From Emydura subglobosa (Eukaryota > Chordata > Testudines > Chelidae), in the NCBI GenBank assembly GCA_007922225.1, contig ML679974.1, forward strand, positions 3,647,105 through 3,711,104: DNA of 64,000 nucleotides, written 5' to 3'. Made by a program: the position numbers and the translations under genes. Of this stretch, positions 12,124 through 21,766 are shown one piece after another. The notes under the pieces were generated by a model. It ran no database searches. It was given only the letters and a program-made list of their open reading frames with translations, and had not been told where the DNA came from. Within the stretch, counting starts at the first letter, position 1, and each line of letters begins with the position of its first letter.

Positions 12124-13015
12124 TTAAAAAGCAATACTTTGGAGGAAGGTAGGAGTTACCGGTGAGCTGCCCTCAGCATGGCTCTGCTGAATCCCGCGTC
12201 CTCTCTCACCTGCTGGATGATCACGTAGTGGGACGTGAAGGTGTGCACCGACGACCAGGTGGCGGCTTTGCAGATATCCTGTGGGGGCACGCTCTCCAGG
12301 AAGGCTGCAGAGGAGGCCTGAGCTCTGCTTGAGAGCGCTGTGATGACACCCTGAAGCGGCACATTCGCTTGCACTTGATGCAGGAGGTGATCTGTGCAGG
12401 ATGGAGACAAGTGATCCTTTCCTCCGGTCTGCCACTGCGAAGAGCTGCGTCAATTTCCAGAACAGCTTTGTCCTGTCAACGTAGTAGGCCAGGGCTCATC
12501 TCACGTCCATCGAGTGCCATCTCTTCTCCTCCGAACCGTGTGGTTTGGGAAAGAACATGGGGAGGAAAATATCTTGGTTATAATGAAATTGGGAGACCAG
12601 CTTGGGTAGGAAGGCTGGGTGAGGTCTCAACTGCATCTTATCCTTATAGAATGCAGTATAGGGGGGCTCCGAGGTCAAAGGTCTAGTCTCGGAGACCCTC
12701 CTAGCCGAGGTAATGGCCACCAGGAAGGTTACCTTCCATGAAAGGATGAGCAGAGGGCATGAAACCATGGGCTCAAAAGGGGGGCCCATAAGTCTAGAGA
12801 GGACCAGACTGAGATCCCAGGGAGGCACCAGGTCATGGACCTGCGGATAGGGCCTCTACACCCCCTTGAGGAACCTGACCAACATGGGGTTTTAGCTGGA
12901 GCAGGTACTCCAGGACCACTTGGATAGGAGAGAGGCTTGGCGGAATACCCTGGGACTCCGCTCAGCAGGTAAACCGCTTCCATTTAATCCGATACACAAC
13001 CTGTGTGGAAGGTTT
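12124..13015 (-). pseudogene. DIRS copy 1 tyrosine recombinase, inactivated
   Basis: Remains of the recombinase that would insert the circular DIRS cDNA. The N-terminal arm starts at about 13015 (RKPSTQVVYRIKWKRF) and meets a stop. The middle is in the frame of 12496-12828, with AITSARRVSE (first catalytic Arg region). The C-terminal catalytic part is in the frame of 12156-12410: ALSSRAQASSAAFL, DICKAATWSSVHTF and SHY, with the tyrosine codon at about 12227. Compared with copy 2 (AHSTR) the HxxR histidine is replaced by Leu. About 90 bp present in copy 2 between 19505 and 19610 are missing here around 12890, removing roughly 30 residues of the core-binding domain. Three frames are needed to read it, so it is not functional. 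The family is inferred from the R-HxxR-W-Y order. Confidence 0.85.
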
Positions 13016-13450
13016 TCTGCTGCCCAGCAGAATTTGTTGGACCTGTGCCAAGCAGGCGCTCTCTCCCTCCATCAGCCACAGAACCTCCAGGCCATGAGGT
13101 ACAGGGAGTCCAGGTCCAAGTGGAGCAGGCGACCACGGTCCTGGGAAAGCAGGTCGTGCCATCTCGGGAGCTCCAAGGGTGGGGCGATCGATCAGGTCCA
13201 TCAACATACTGAACCAATGCTGTCTCAGCCAAGCTGGGGCGATGAGCATCACATCCGCTCTGTCGCTCTTGATTTTCAAGAGAACCTTGTGCAGGAGCAG
13301 AATGGGGGGGAATGCGTACATGAGGTCCCCATCCATTTGATGAGGAACATGTCGGTTATTGAGCCATGCTTGCGACCCCAGAGCGAGCAAAGTCTCGGGC
13401 ACTTCTTGTTCCAGGACGATGCGAACAAGTCCAGTTGGGGAACACCCCAC
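13016..13450 (-). pseudogene. DIRS copy 1 methyltransferase-like segment
   Basis: Follows the RNase H, as in vertebrate DIRS pol genes. DLFASSWNKKCPR is in the RNase H frame (13276-14520, residues 364-376). The downstream part MYAFPPILLLHKVLLKIKS and DVMLIAPAWLRQHWF is in the frame of 12962-13450, so a frameshift lies at about 13345. The D-L-F-A and Y-A-F-P-P blocks are the conserved parts of the Dam-like methyltransferase domain described for DIRS elements. Activity on DNA has not been established here, and the reading-frame break makes this copy dead. Copy 2 has the same blocks at 19776-20090. Confidence 0.6.
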
Positions 13451-14520
13451 TGGTGGAAGATGGAAGTCACTACCTCCGGGTGCAACGACCGGTTGTGGCG
13501 GGGTAGAAACAACCTGCTGAGGTGATCCGCCTCGTCGTTCCTTACCCCCGGGAGGTGAAAGGCAGACAAGTGAAAGTCATGCCTCACTGCAAAGTCCCAC
13601 AGGTGAATGGCTTCCTGGCAGAGGGCCGAGGAGCGCGCATCCCCCTGCCTGTTGATATAAAACATGGCTGCGGTATTCTCCATCAGCACCTGCACCACCC
13701 TGCCCTTCAGGAACCTGAGGAACATCTTGCATGCTAGTCTGATGGCCCTGAGCTCTTTTACATTGATGTGCAGGCACCTCTCCTCCCCCGTCCAGAGCCC
13801 CTGAATGTCCAGGTTGGCGCTGATGTGGGCTCCCCACCCCACATCCGAGGCATCGGAAGTCAGGATGACTGATGGGGCCAGATCCCTGAAAGGGACACCC
13901 CTCAACACTGCCCTGGGGATCCTCCACCAGTTCAGGGAAGCTAGGACGGACGGGGGACCGTGACCACCCTGTTCAAGGGGTATCTGCTCAGCACGTATGC
14001 CGAGGCCAACCATGCCCGGAGCGGTCTGAGCTTGAGGCGAGCTAGCCGCACTACATACGTGCAGGCTGCCATATGTCCTAATAGCTGTAGGCAGTGCCTG
14101 GCTGTTGTCATGGGACACCGGTGCAGCTGGGCAATAATCACAACCATAGCCTCGAACCAAGGTTGCGGGAGGAAGCGTCCAGGGTGCCCCAATGAATTCG
14201 ATAAGCTGCACTGGGGTTAGAGTCAATTTCTGCTTGTTTCTGAGCAGACCCAGCCTGCTGCATGTGGCACAGGTGAGGGTCACGCTGTCTTGTACGTGGG
14301 ACCTGGACCTGCCCTTGATTAACCAGTCATCCAGGTAGGGGAAAATCTGCACACCTCTGCACCTCAGATGGGCAGCCACTACCACCATTGCACTTGGTGA
14401 ATACTCTGGGGGCCGACGAGAGGCCAAAGGGTAGGGCCGCAAATTGGTAATGAGAACCAGCCACCATAAATCAAAGGAAGAGCCTGTGGCTGGGAAAGAT
14501 AGATACATGGAAGTATTCAT
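13276..14520 (-). pseudogene. DIRS copy 1 reverse transcriptase C-terminal part and RNase H
   Basis: Open for 414 codons, but only part is in the true frame. Residues 1-45 are out of frame: one extra base at about 14387 in copy 1 relative to copy 2 restores the frame at MVVVAAHLR. PYLDDWLI (61-68) holds the catalytic YLDD. Residues 112-195 are again out of frame, because the real sequence (FLPQPWFEAMVV, ARHCLQLLGH) is in the frame of 13941-14192, so two compensating indels bracket that stretch. From 196 on the RNase H is in frame: TSDASDVGWG (D223), NVKELRAI (E256), MENTAAMFYINRQ (E281, where the catalytic Asp is normally found) and GVRNDEADHLSR (D332). It would replicate the element through RNA; as it stands it is inactive. 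Confidence 0.88.
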
Positions 14521-15230
14521 CTTTCAGGTCGAGGGCGGCATACTAATCTTCTGGATCCAAAGCAGGGATAATAGAAGCTAGGGAGACCATATGAAACCTG
14601 AGTCGCCTGATGTATTTGTTTAGACGGCGCAGTCTAATATGGGACTCAGCCTCCCCCCCCCCCCCTCGCCTTGGGGATGAGGAAATACCTGGAATAGAAT
14701 CCTCTCCCTTTTCGTTTTTGGGGACCCTTTCCACTGCCCCCATGTTGAGGAGGGTGACTACCTTCTGCAAGAGGAGTTGCTCGTAAGAGGGGTCCCTGAA
14801 GAGGGATGGAGGGGAGGGTTGTTGGGGGGGAAGATGTGAATTGCAGGGCATATCCCCAGAGAACTATCCCGAGGACCCAACGGTCCAATGTAATGCTTGC
14901 CCATTTGGTGTAGAAGAGCCTTAATCTGTTCAGGAAAGGCTGGGGTGGATCCAGGGAGATGGTAGGGGTGCCACCCTCGGACGCACCATCAAAAGTGCCC
15001 TCTCTTATTGCCCGAGCCCTTGGGGGGCCTCTACTGGGAGGCTGGGGACGAGCTAGGGGGCCGATTATGTCTTCCGAACCCCCTGTTTCTGTCCCTGCCC
15101 CATTGGGCTGAAAGGGCCTAGGGTGGTGGCCTAGGTTGCTGTTGTACCTGGGGTCATGACTGCCGCTTAGAAGCATGGGGTGTATACAGACCCAAGGAGC
15201 GAAGCGTGTCCTTGGAGTCTTTAAGGCCAT
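14521..15230 (-). pseudogene. DIRS copy 1 reverse transcriptase N-terminal part
   Basis: The frame of 14646-15230 gives the linker and start of the reverse transcriptase (WVLGIVLWGY, RGFYSRYFLIPKARGG). A run of 13 C at 14653-14665 then throws the frame. LNKYIRRLRFHMVSLASIIP continues in the frame of 14543-14851 and ends at a stop codon where copy 2 has Trp (DPED-stop-YAALDLKDEYF against DPGDWYAALDLKDAYF). Motif A (LDLKDEYF) carries an Ala-to-Glu change next to the catalytic Asp. A second nonsense codon follows before motif B. The polymerase palm is therefore broken in several places. Confidence 0.82.
14653..14665. repeat. 13-bp C homopolymer inside DIRS copy 1
   Basis: Copy 2 has 'ggccccctttt' at the equivalent place (21344-21355). 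The expanded run disrupts the reading frame just after the FLIPKA(R/K)GG motif of the reverse transcriptase. It is a mutation hotspot and also a place where sequencing or assembly error is possible. Confidence 0.8.
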
Positions 15231-17478
15231 GCAGTTTCATGTCAGTTTTATCGGAAAACAGGCCTGACCCATCAAAGGGGAGGTCCTGAATTGACTGCTG
15301 CACCTCCTGGGAGAGCTCCGAGAACTGCAGCCACGAGCAACGCCTCATGGCGATGGCGGAGGCCATAGCCCTGCTCGCCGAGTCCGGTGATTTGAAGCAG
15401 TTTGAAGCGCCGTCCTAGCCACTGTGATCCCCTCATCGAGGGCCATGGCGAAGTCTGCATCCTGGTCTTGGGGCAATGCCTCAGCAAACCACCTGAGGGA
15501 GTCCCTGAGATTAAAACTGTACCTGCCCAGCAGGGCCTGGTGATTAGCGATTCAAACTGCATTGCCGCAGTCGAATAAACCTTTCTCCCAAACAAGTCCA
15601 GTTTTTTGTTGTTCTTGTTTTTGGGAGTGGACTCTTGATACCCGTGTCTGTCCTGCTGATTGGCCACATCCACCACTAGGGTTCCCAGGGCTGGATGGGT
15701 GAAGAGGAACTCAAACCCCTCAGCCAGGACATAGTATTTTTTCTTGGCCCCCTTGAATGTAGGAGCGACCGAAGCAGGGGTTTGCCATATAGCCTTGGCA
15801 AGTTTAAGGATCCTGTCATGAACTGGTAGGGCCATCCTTGATGGGCCCTCTGCCCCCAGTACATTGAAGAGAGTATCCTCTTCCTCTACTAGCTCCTTGA
15901 CCTCAAGGTTTAAGTTAGAGGCCACCCTCTTGAGCAGCTCCTGGTGCGCCCTGAAGTCCCTCAGTGACGCCATGTGGTCCCTGGAGGCTACTTCATCCGG
16001 GAAGGAGGAGGACTGCGGCCACTCGTCCCCCTGGCGATGGGGTGCTCCCATGGAGGGTCCCTCTCCTGGGTCCGATTCCTCATCCAAGGAATGGCCTTTA
16101 TGGGATTTGTCCAATGTGGGGGGCACCAACTGGACACCTGATGATAGGACAGACACTGTTACCTGCCCCATTTGAACTACCCATGGACCCCAATAAGGCC
16201 ATTGCCAACCGGGGGCTGGCATCGGCACCAGCTGAGGAGCCTCATGGTGGCATTAGCTGGTCTCCCGAGCGTCCCTGCTTTTTCGGGTTCCTGAATCACT
16301 GGAGCGGTGGCGCTGAGCTTGCCTCCGGCCCTTGGTGCTGCTCCGTGCCGGGGTCCATCCTCTTGATGACTCTGAGGTGCCAGACGAGGATCGCCTCTGC
16401 CTCCTCGAGTGGTGCCGACGAGGGGAGGCGCGCTCTGAGGAGCTTGATGTGGATGCCCGTCGCCTCGGTACCGATGACTTCCGGTACCGTTTGCCTCTAG
16501 GGGACTGGGAGCGGTGCCGCCGGGAGCCTCGCGGTGCCGAACCCGACTCCGACGACCAAGATCTGCGTCGCGCTGGAGTGGGTGTGCCGGGCTCCCCGTT
16601 GATGACCGGGTCCGGTGCCACCTGGTCACGGACGAATGGCTCGGTACTGGGGACTGGGAACACGAACTGTCCCTATGCCGCGAGGCAGCCCTCGAGCGGC
16701 GCCGTCTTGTTTGCATTGCCTCCGGCATCGGGGACTGACTTTGGTGCCGAGGGGAGGATTGTCTCAACGAGTTGGACTCGGAGCTGAGAGGGAAGCTTCC
16801 ACGCTCTACCCTCGGTGGCCATCTGGCAGAAGTCTTTTCTACTCCTGCTGGGGATCTCAACTAGTCTTTGGGGGGACCCAGCGCAGGCTTGCCCTGGGAC
16901 ACCAGCCCTCTCTCCCTCGGCGGGGGGGGAGGAGGGAGGGAGGCGTGGGCAAGGCCATCAAGGCTCTGCCCGCGTGGCAATCCTCTGGCGTCGATGGCAC
17001 CTGCAAGGGCACTCCCCCACTCCCAGGAGTCGGGGGAGGCTCCCTGCTTGGAGATACAGGCACCAGAGCAAGCTCTACGGGTCGTGGCTGGTGCACCTCC
17101 GCACTCGACCCCGCCTGCACCAGTGGCGCAGGAGAATGTGTGCGCTCCATGCGCTGCCTGTTTCTCTTCTTTGGCACTGGAGGTGCCTCTCCGCTGAGTA
17201 GACTCCAGTGCAGGTGGTGCACTCTGCACCGAGCAGATGCTTGGCGCCGAGGTGGATCGAGGCGGCTCGGAGGCTGGGCAGAGTGCCGCTTCCCTTAGGA
17301 TGGCTTTTAGCCTAATGTCCCAGTCTTTCTGGGTCCTTGGCTTGAAAGCATTACAAATCTTGCACTTTTCCCTCCTGTGCTGCTCTCCCAGGCACTTGAG
17401 ACAGCGATCGTGAGGGTCACTAAGCGGAAAAGCCTTCTCGGAGGAGGCGCAAGGCTTAAAGCCAGGTGACCTGGGCAT
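15154..17478 (-). pseudogene. DIRS copy 1 gag-like ORF, frameshifted
   Basis: Starts at ATG 17478 (MPRSPGFKPC), the position matching the ATG of copy 2. Residues 10-42 form a Cys/His cluster, C10...H23xxC26xxC29...H34xxxxC39xxC42; the partner at position 13, Cys in copy 2, is Ser here. A Ser/Pro-rich linker follows, then an Arg/Ser-rich tract (frame of 16253-16663: RRRASTSSSSERASPRRHHS). A conserved helical part (frame of 15272-16228) has LRDFRAHQELLKRVASNLN, LPVHDRILKLAKAIWQTPAS and KKKYYVLAEGFEFLFTHPA. The final part (15154-15366) is DLPFDGSGLFSDK. At least three frame changes separate these blocks. The role is presumed to be structural RNA-binding Gag. Confidence 0.8.
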
Positions 17479-17620
17479 GGCGTAGCCACCCTGAGCCCTT
17501 GAGGGCATCCAATTCTATTACTAAAATACTCTACTTCACAGTACTTAACACTTAACTATGCAACAACAAAGTTCAACAAGGAGAATGGTACTTGCAAGAA
17601 GCGAGACATTCCAACAACCG

Positions 17621-17799
17621 TCCTGGGCAGAAAGAAGGAACTGAGGGGCCATAGGGTTGGCGGTGCCTCATATAGCACGGCATGCGTGTGGCACTCCTGG
17701 GGGCACCAGAGCCAACCCTAAGGGGAAAAAAGTTCCGGGAACCTGTGCACGGTGGCGTGCACTGACCTATATTGGAATGGACATGAGCAAGCACTAGAA
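17621..17799. repeat. DIRS copy 1 right inverted terminal repeat
   Basis: Reads 'gggcagaaagaaggaactga', 'catagggttggcggtgcctc', then 'cacggtggcgtgc', and ends 'cctatattggaatggacatg'. It is the imperfect inverse of 11771-11990, and its outer part matches the second half of the internal complementary region. On the minus strand this is the element's 5' end, upstream of gag, so it should carry the promoter. The exact last base is uncertain ('agcactagaag' compared with 'atcactcaaagtag' in copy 2). Confidence 0.88.
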
Positions 17800-18378
17800 G
17801 GAGAATTAAAAAGTGTTCTTAATATCTAAACTCAACCTCCCTTATTGCACATTAAGCCTATTATTTCTTGTCCTACCTTCAGTGGACATGGAGAACGTTT
17901 GATCACAATGCTCATTATAACAGCCCTTAATATACTGGAACACTGTTACCAGGTCTCCCCTCAGTCTTCTTTTCTCAAGACTAAACATGCCCAGATTTTT
18001 TTAGACTTTCTGCATAGATCAGGTTTTCTAAACTTTTTATCATTTTGGTTGCTCTCCTATGCACTCTATCCAATTTGTCCACCTGTTTCCTAAAGTGTGG
18101 TGCCCAGAATTGGACACAGTACTCCAGATGAGGCCACACCAGTGCAGTGTACTTTCGGACAATTACTTCCTGAGTCTTACATACTGTTAATAGACCCCTG
18201 AATGATATTAGCCTTTTTTGCAACCACATCACATTGTTGACTCATATTCAATTTGTGATCCAGTATAATCCCCAGATGCTTTTCAGCAGTACTACCACCT
18301 AGCAAGCTATTCCCCATTTTGTAATTGTGCATTTGATTTTTCCTTCCAAAGTGAAATTCTTTGCGCTTATATTTATTG
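17800..18378 (-). mobile_element. CR1 LINE, middle piece (split part 2 of 3) with RT C-terminal coding
   Basis: Continues the CR1 interrupted at 11770. On the minus strand the 17981-18232 frame gives LVWPHLEYCVQFWAPHFRKQ and RRATKMIKSLEN, the conserved C-terminal part of CR1 reverse transcriptases that follows the catalytic domain. The frame is interrupted elsewhere, so it is a pseudogene fragment. It breaks at 18378 in 'tatatttattg'; the same 11 bp reappear at 24637 where the CR1 resumes. The piece lies between the two DIRS copies, which proves they are two separate insertions in one CR1. Confidence 0.88.
18368..18378 (+). repeat. Left copy of 11-bp direct repeat (tatatttattg)
   Basis: Identical to 24637-24647. 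The two copies are CR1 sequence bracketing the A-rich run, DIRS copy 2 and the foldback element, and look like a target-site duplication. DIRS insertion is not expected to make one, so it may have been made by another element into which DIRS copy 2 later inserted. Confidence 0.7.
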
Positions 18379-18389
18379 GAAAAAAAAAC

Positions 18390-18590
18390 AAAAACCCACG
18401 GTTACTTACCAGTAACTGTTCTTCGAGATGTGTTGCTCATATCCATTCAAATATAGGTGTGTGCACGCCACCGTGCACTGGTTCCCGGAACATATTTCCC
18501 CTTAGCATACCCCGTAGGGTTGGCTTAGGCGCCCCCTGGAGTACCGTGCTCATGCGGACCCTCGGTCCCTTCTTTCTGCCGACTCCGACA
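18390..18590. repeat. DIRS copy 2 left inverted terminal repeat
   Basis: 'cggttacttaccagtaactg', 'cgagatgtgttgctcatatc' and 'caaatataggtgtgtgcacg', through to 'ccttctttctgcc'. It is the inverse of 24296-24492. The outermost bases ('aaaaacccacggtt') differ from the sequence predicted by the internal complementary region ('gaaaacagggtt'), so the exact end is blurred. Confidence 0.86.
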
Positions 18591-18610
18591 GTGGGGATGG
18601 AGGGTGGGTG

Positions 18611-18712
18611 TGGAATGGATATGAGCAACACATCTCGAAGAACAAAAGTTACTGGTTAGTAACCCTGTTTTCTACTCCGAGTGATTGCTCATATCCATTC
18701 CAATATAGGTGA
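18611..18712. repeat. DIRS copy 2 internal complementary region
   Basis: The first half, 'tggaatggatatgagcaaca' then 'gttactggttagtaaccctg', is the reverse complement of the left terminus. The second half, 'tactccgagtgattgctcat' then 'ccattccaatataggtg', is the reverse complement of the right terminus. The join is at about 18672. It has the same design as 12022-12123 in copy 1. Confidence 0.88.
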
Positions 18713-18744
18713 TTAAATAGCCATACCTTGGAGGTGGGTAGGAG

Positions 18745-19728
18745 TCATCGGTAAGCTACTCTCATCAGCATGGCGTTGCTGAACCCCGCGTCCTCTCTCG
18801 CCTGTTGCACGATGGCATAGTGGGACGTAAGGTGTGAACCGATGACCAGGTAGCTGCTTTGCAGATGTCCTGCAGGTGCCCTTGTTCCAGGAAGGCTGCC
18901 GACGAGGCCTGGGTTCTGGTTGAGTGTGCTGAAACAGCTCCTGGAAGTGGCACCTTCGCCTGTTCGTAGCAGCACCTGATGCAGGCGGTGATCCAGGTGG
19001 AGATGCGCTGGGTGGAGACAGGTGAGCCCTTCATCCGGTCCGTCACTGCCACGAACAGCTGTGTCGACTTCTGGAACGGCTGCGTCCCCTCGATGTAGTA
19101 GGCCAAGGCTTGTTTCACGTCCAGTGAGTGCCATCTCCGCTCCTCCTCTGACCCATGCGGTTTTGGAAAGAACATGGGGAGGAAGATATCCTGGTTATAG
19201 TGGAACTGGGAGACCACCTTAGGGAGGAAGGCTGGATGGGGTCTCAACCGCACCTTGTCTTTATAAAAGACGGTGTGGGGGGGTTCCAAGGTCAAAGCTC
19301 TTATCTTGGGGACCCTCCTAGCCGATGTAATGGCCACCAGGAAGGCTACCTTCCCTGAAAGGATGAGCAGAGGGCATGAAACTATGGGCTCAAAAGGGGG
19401 GTCCTGTTAGTCTGGCAAGGACCAGGTTCAAATCCCAGGGAGGCACCGGGTCACGGACCTACAGGTACAGCCTCTCCACCCCTTTGAGGAACCTGACTGA
19501 CATAGGGTGGGAAAATAACGACCTCCCTTCCATCGGCTGGTGGAAGGCCGAGATGGCCGCCAGGTGCACCTTCAGGGAGGCCAGCACTAGACCCTGGAGC
19601 TTCAGGTGGAGCAGATACTCCAGGATCGCCTGTATAGGCGAGCAGCTCGGTGGGTTGCCCCGGGACTCCACCCAACAGGTAAACCGCTTACACTTGGCCC
19701 GGTACATGACCTGAGTGGAAGGTTTTCT
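18745..19728 (-). pseudogene. DIRS copy 2 tyrosine recombinase, frameshifted
   Basis: The N-terminal core-binding part lies in the frame of 19459-20154 from residue 143: RKPSTQVMYRAKCKRFTCW, PIQAILEYLLHLKLQG, LASLKVHLAAISAFHQP and VRFLKGVERLYL. The catalytic domain is in the frame of 18765-19337: MAITSARRVPKIRAL (first Arg, residues 7-8), AHSTRTQASSAAFL (HxxR, H138 and R141) and DICKAATWSSVHT. A one-base shift after VHT puts the end in another frame, LTSHYAIVQQ, with the catalytic Tyr at about 18817. The full R-HxxR-W-Y set is therefore present in the DNA but not in one frame. The catalytic His lost in copy 1 is kept here. The enzyme would integrate circular cDNA without a target duplication. 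Confidence 0.87.
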
Positions 19729-19775
19729 GCTGCCCTGCCCTGTAGGACCTGCGCCAAGCAGGCTCTCTCCCTCCG

Positions 19776-20154
19776 TCAGCCACAGAGTCTCCATGCCGTC
19801 AGGTGGAAGGAGTCCAGGTCTGGGTAGAGCAGGTGACACTGGTCCTGGGAGAGCAGGTTGTAATGCCTTGGGAGCAGCACTGGCGGGGTGATGGACAGGT
19901 ACAGCAACATGCTGAACCAGTGTTGCTTCGGCCAGGCTGGGGCGATCAGTAGGACGTCCACTTTGTCCCTCTTGATTTTCAAGAGGACCTTGGGAAGTAG
20001 TGGAATGGGGGGGAACGCATACATGAGGGTCCCTGTCCAGTTTATGAGGAACACGTCGGAGATGGAGTCCAGCTCGTGACCCCGGAGCAAACAGAACTTC
20101 GGGCAATTCCTGTTCTAGGACGACGCGAACAGGTCCAGTTGGGGAACACCCCAC
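19776..20154 (-). pseudogene. DIRS copy 2 methyltransferase-like segment
   Basis: Frame 19776-20090 gives SISDVFLINWTGTLMYAFPP, KVLLKIKRD and DVLLIAPAWPKQHWFSML, matching the equivalent part of copy 1. It lies between RNase H and recombinase, where DIRS elements carry a Dam-like methyltransferase domain. It is in a different frame from the recombinase N-terminal part. The function in this family is inferred from position and the Y-A-F-P-P block only. Confidence 0.6.
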
Positions 20155-20524
20155 TTGCGGAAGATAAAAGTTATCACCTCCAGATGTAACGACTAGTTAT
20201 GTTGGGGTCGAAATGACTTGTTGAGGTGGTCCGCCTCATTGTTCCTGACCCCAGGGAGGTGAGAGGCAGATATATGGAAGTTGTGCCTCACTACAAAGTC
20301 CCAAAGTCGAATGGCCTCCTGGCAAAGGGCCGAGGAGCATGCTCCCCCCTGCCTGTTCATATAGTATTGTCCATGAAGACCTGCACCATCCTGCCCCTCA
20401 GGAATCTGAGGAACACCTTGCAGGCCAGCTGGACTGCCCTGCGCTCCCGGACGTTGACATGGAGGTTCTTCTCCTCCTCCGACCAGAGCCCCTGGGTGCT
20501 CAGGTCAGTGCTGATGTGGGCCTC
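20155..20524 (-). pseudogene. DIRS copy 2 RNase H remnant
   Basis: Downstream of the stop at about 20525, the minus strand still encodes scattered RNase H blocks, for example PGVRNNEADHLNK at about 20220-20260, where copy 1 has GVRNDEADHLSR. The stop that ends the long reverse-transcriptase frame replaces a Trp codon (DVG-stop-EAHI against DVGWGAHI in copy 1). Several indels split the rest. Confidence 0.7.
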
Positions 20525-21766
20525 CTACCCCACGTCCAAAGTGTCCGTAATGACAGATGGGGCCAGATCCCGGAACGGAACCCCTCTCAGCACTTCTCTG
20601 GGAGTCCTCCACCAGTTCAGGATCTGTGGAGGAACCTTGACCATCCTGTTCAAGGAGTGCCTGGCTGGTGCATATACCAAGGTGAACCACGACTGGAGAG
20701 GCCTGAGTTTGAGGCGAGCCAGCCTCATCACACATGTACAGGCCACCCTGTGTCCCAACAGCTGCAGGCAGTGCCTGGCTGTCGTCGTGGGGGACCTGTG
20801 TAGCTGGTCGAATACGGCAGCCATCGCCTTGAAGTGAGGCTGTGGGAGAAAGGCTCTGGCCTGGGTGGCGTCCAGGGTGGCCCCAATGAAATCTATGCGC
20901 TGCACCGGGGTGTGAGTGGATTTCTGCTCGTTTATGAGCAGCCCCAGTCTGGTGCATGTCGCGCATGTGAGGGCTAGGCTGTTCCGCACGTGAGCCCTGG
21001 ACCTGCCCCTGATCAGCCAGTCGTCCAGGTAGGGGAAGATCTGCACTCCTGTGCGGCGCAGGTGAGCCGCCACCACCGCCATGCACTTCGTAAAGACCCT
21101 GGGGGCAGACGAGAGGCCAAAGGGCAGGGCCAAGAATTGGTAATAGCAGCCAGCTACCATAAACCTGAGGAAGCGTCTGTGCCTGGGAAGGATGGAAATG
21201 TGGAAGTACGCATCCTTTAGATCGAGGGCGGCATACCAATCTCCTGGATCCAGAGCAGGGATAATGGATGCTAGGGAAACCATGTGAAACCTGAGATGCC
21301 TGATAAACTTGTTCAGTCGGCAGAGATCTAATATGGGTTTCAGGCCCCCTTTTGCCTTGGGGATGAGGAAATACCTGGAGTAAAATCCCCTCCCTATTTC
21401 CTGTGGAGAGACTACTTCCACAGCCCCGAGGAGGAGGAGTGAATTTACCTCCTGCAAAAGGAGTTGCTCGTGAGAGGGATCCCTGAAGAGGGACGGGGTG
21501 GGGGGGATTATCCGGGGGGAAGGCTGTAACTGGAGGGTGTATCCCCTGAGAACTATGCCGAGGACCCAGTGGTCCGACGTAATATTCAGCCACTCGGCAT
21601 AGTAGGGTCTGAGTCTTTCCGCAAACGGAAGGAGAAAGGTATTGGTGCCACCCTTGGGCTCACCATCAAAACTGTGTTTTAGTGTTGGGCCCTTTAGAGG
21701 GTCCCTGCTGTGAGACCGTGGATGACCCTGAGTGGTTGTAGCACCCAAAGTCCCTATTTCTATCAT
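20525..21766 (-). pseudogene. DIRS copy 2 reverse transcriptase, longest intact block
   Basis: 413 codons open from 21766. Residues 1-60 are the gag-pol linker and overlap the gag frame by 101 bp (21666-21766), a usual DIRS arrangement. The reverse transcriptase follows: FLIPKAKGGLKPILDLCRLN (133-152), motif A LDLKDAYFHI (181-190), motif B LPFGLSSAPRVFTKCM (214-229), catalytic YLDD (246-249) in FPYLDDWLI, then NEQKSTHTPVQRIDFIGATL (279-298) and a thumb region to about 380. The connection to RNase H (WWRTPREVLRGVPFRDLAPS) is in frame, then a stop replaces Trp. All catalytic Asp residues of the polymerase are present. YLDDW(L/I) is characteristic of DIRS-type enzymes rather than LINE (FADD) or retroviral (YMDD) ones. 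Not expected to act alone. Confidence 0.92.

Larger units (their letters stand above)
11771..17799 (-). mobile_element. DIRS-like tyrosine-recombinase retrotransposon, copy 1 (degenerate)
   Basis: About 6.03 kb, inserted in a CR1 LINE. In minus-strand order it holds the right terminal repeat (17621-17799), a gag-like region with Cys/His cluster and Ser/Arg tract, reverse transcriptase with YLDD, RNase H, a methyltransferase-like segment, a tyrosine recombinase, an internal complementary region (12022-12123), and the left terminal repeat (11771-11990). Lack of long terminal direct repeats, lack of an integrase and presence of the internal complementary region are the DIRS hallmarks. No target duplication is evident, as expected for recombinase-mediated insertion. 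Every coding part is interrupted: frameshifts at about 14375, 14190, 13940 and 13345, nonsense codons near 14545, a 13-bp C-run at 14653, and a deletion of about 90 bp near 12890. It could not be autonomous. Confidence 0.93.

Noticed and set aside
12920..13525. 201-codon plus-strand ORF
   Set aside because: Antisense to the DIRS pol/recombinase region; the opposite strand carries the recognisable domains and this frame has none.
16615..17298. 227-codon plus-strand ORF (and 15964-16500, 16332-16787)
   Set aside because: Shadows of the GC-rich gag region of DIRS copy 1; the composition is simply the complement of the Ser/Arg/Pro-rich tract.
20226..20837. 203-codon plus-strand ORF (and 20339-20803, 22758-23438)
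   Set aside because: Antisense to DIRS copy 2 coding; no domain, and the equivalent frame is not kept in copy 1.
20505..21593. 362-codon minus-strand ORF overlapping the reverse transcriptase
   Set aside because: Alternate frame of the same DNA; the real polymerase motifs are in 20525-21766. It resembles the out-of-frame block of copy 1 only because both are read in the wrong frame.
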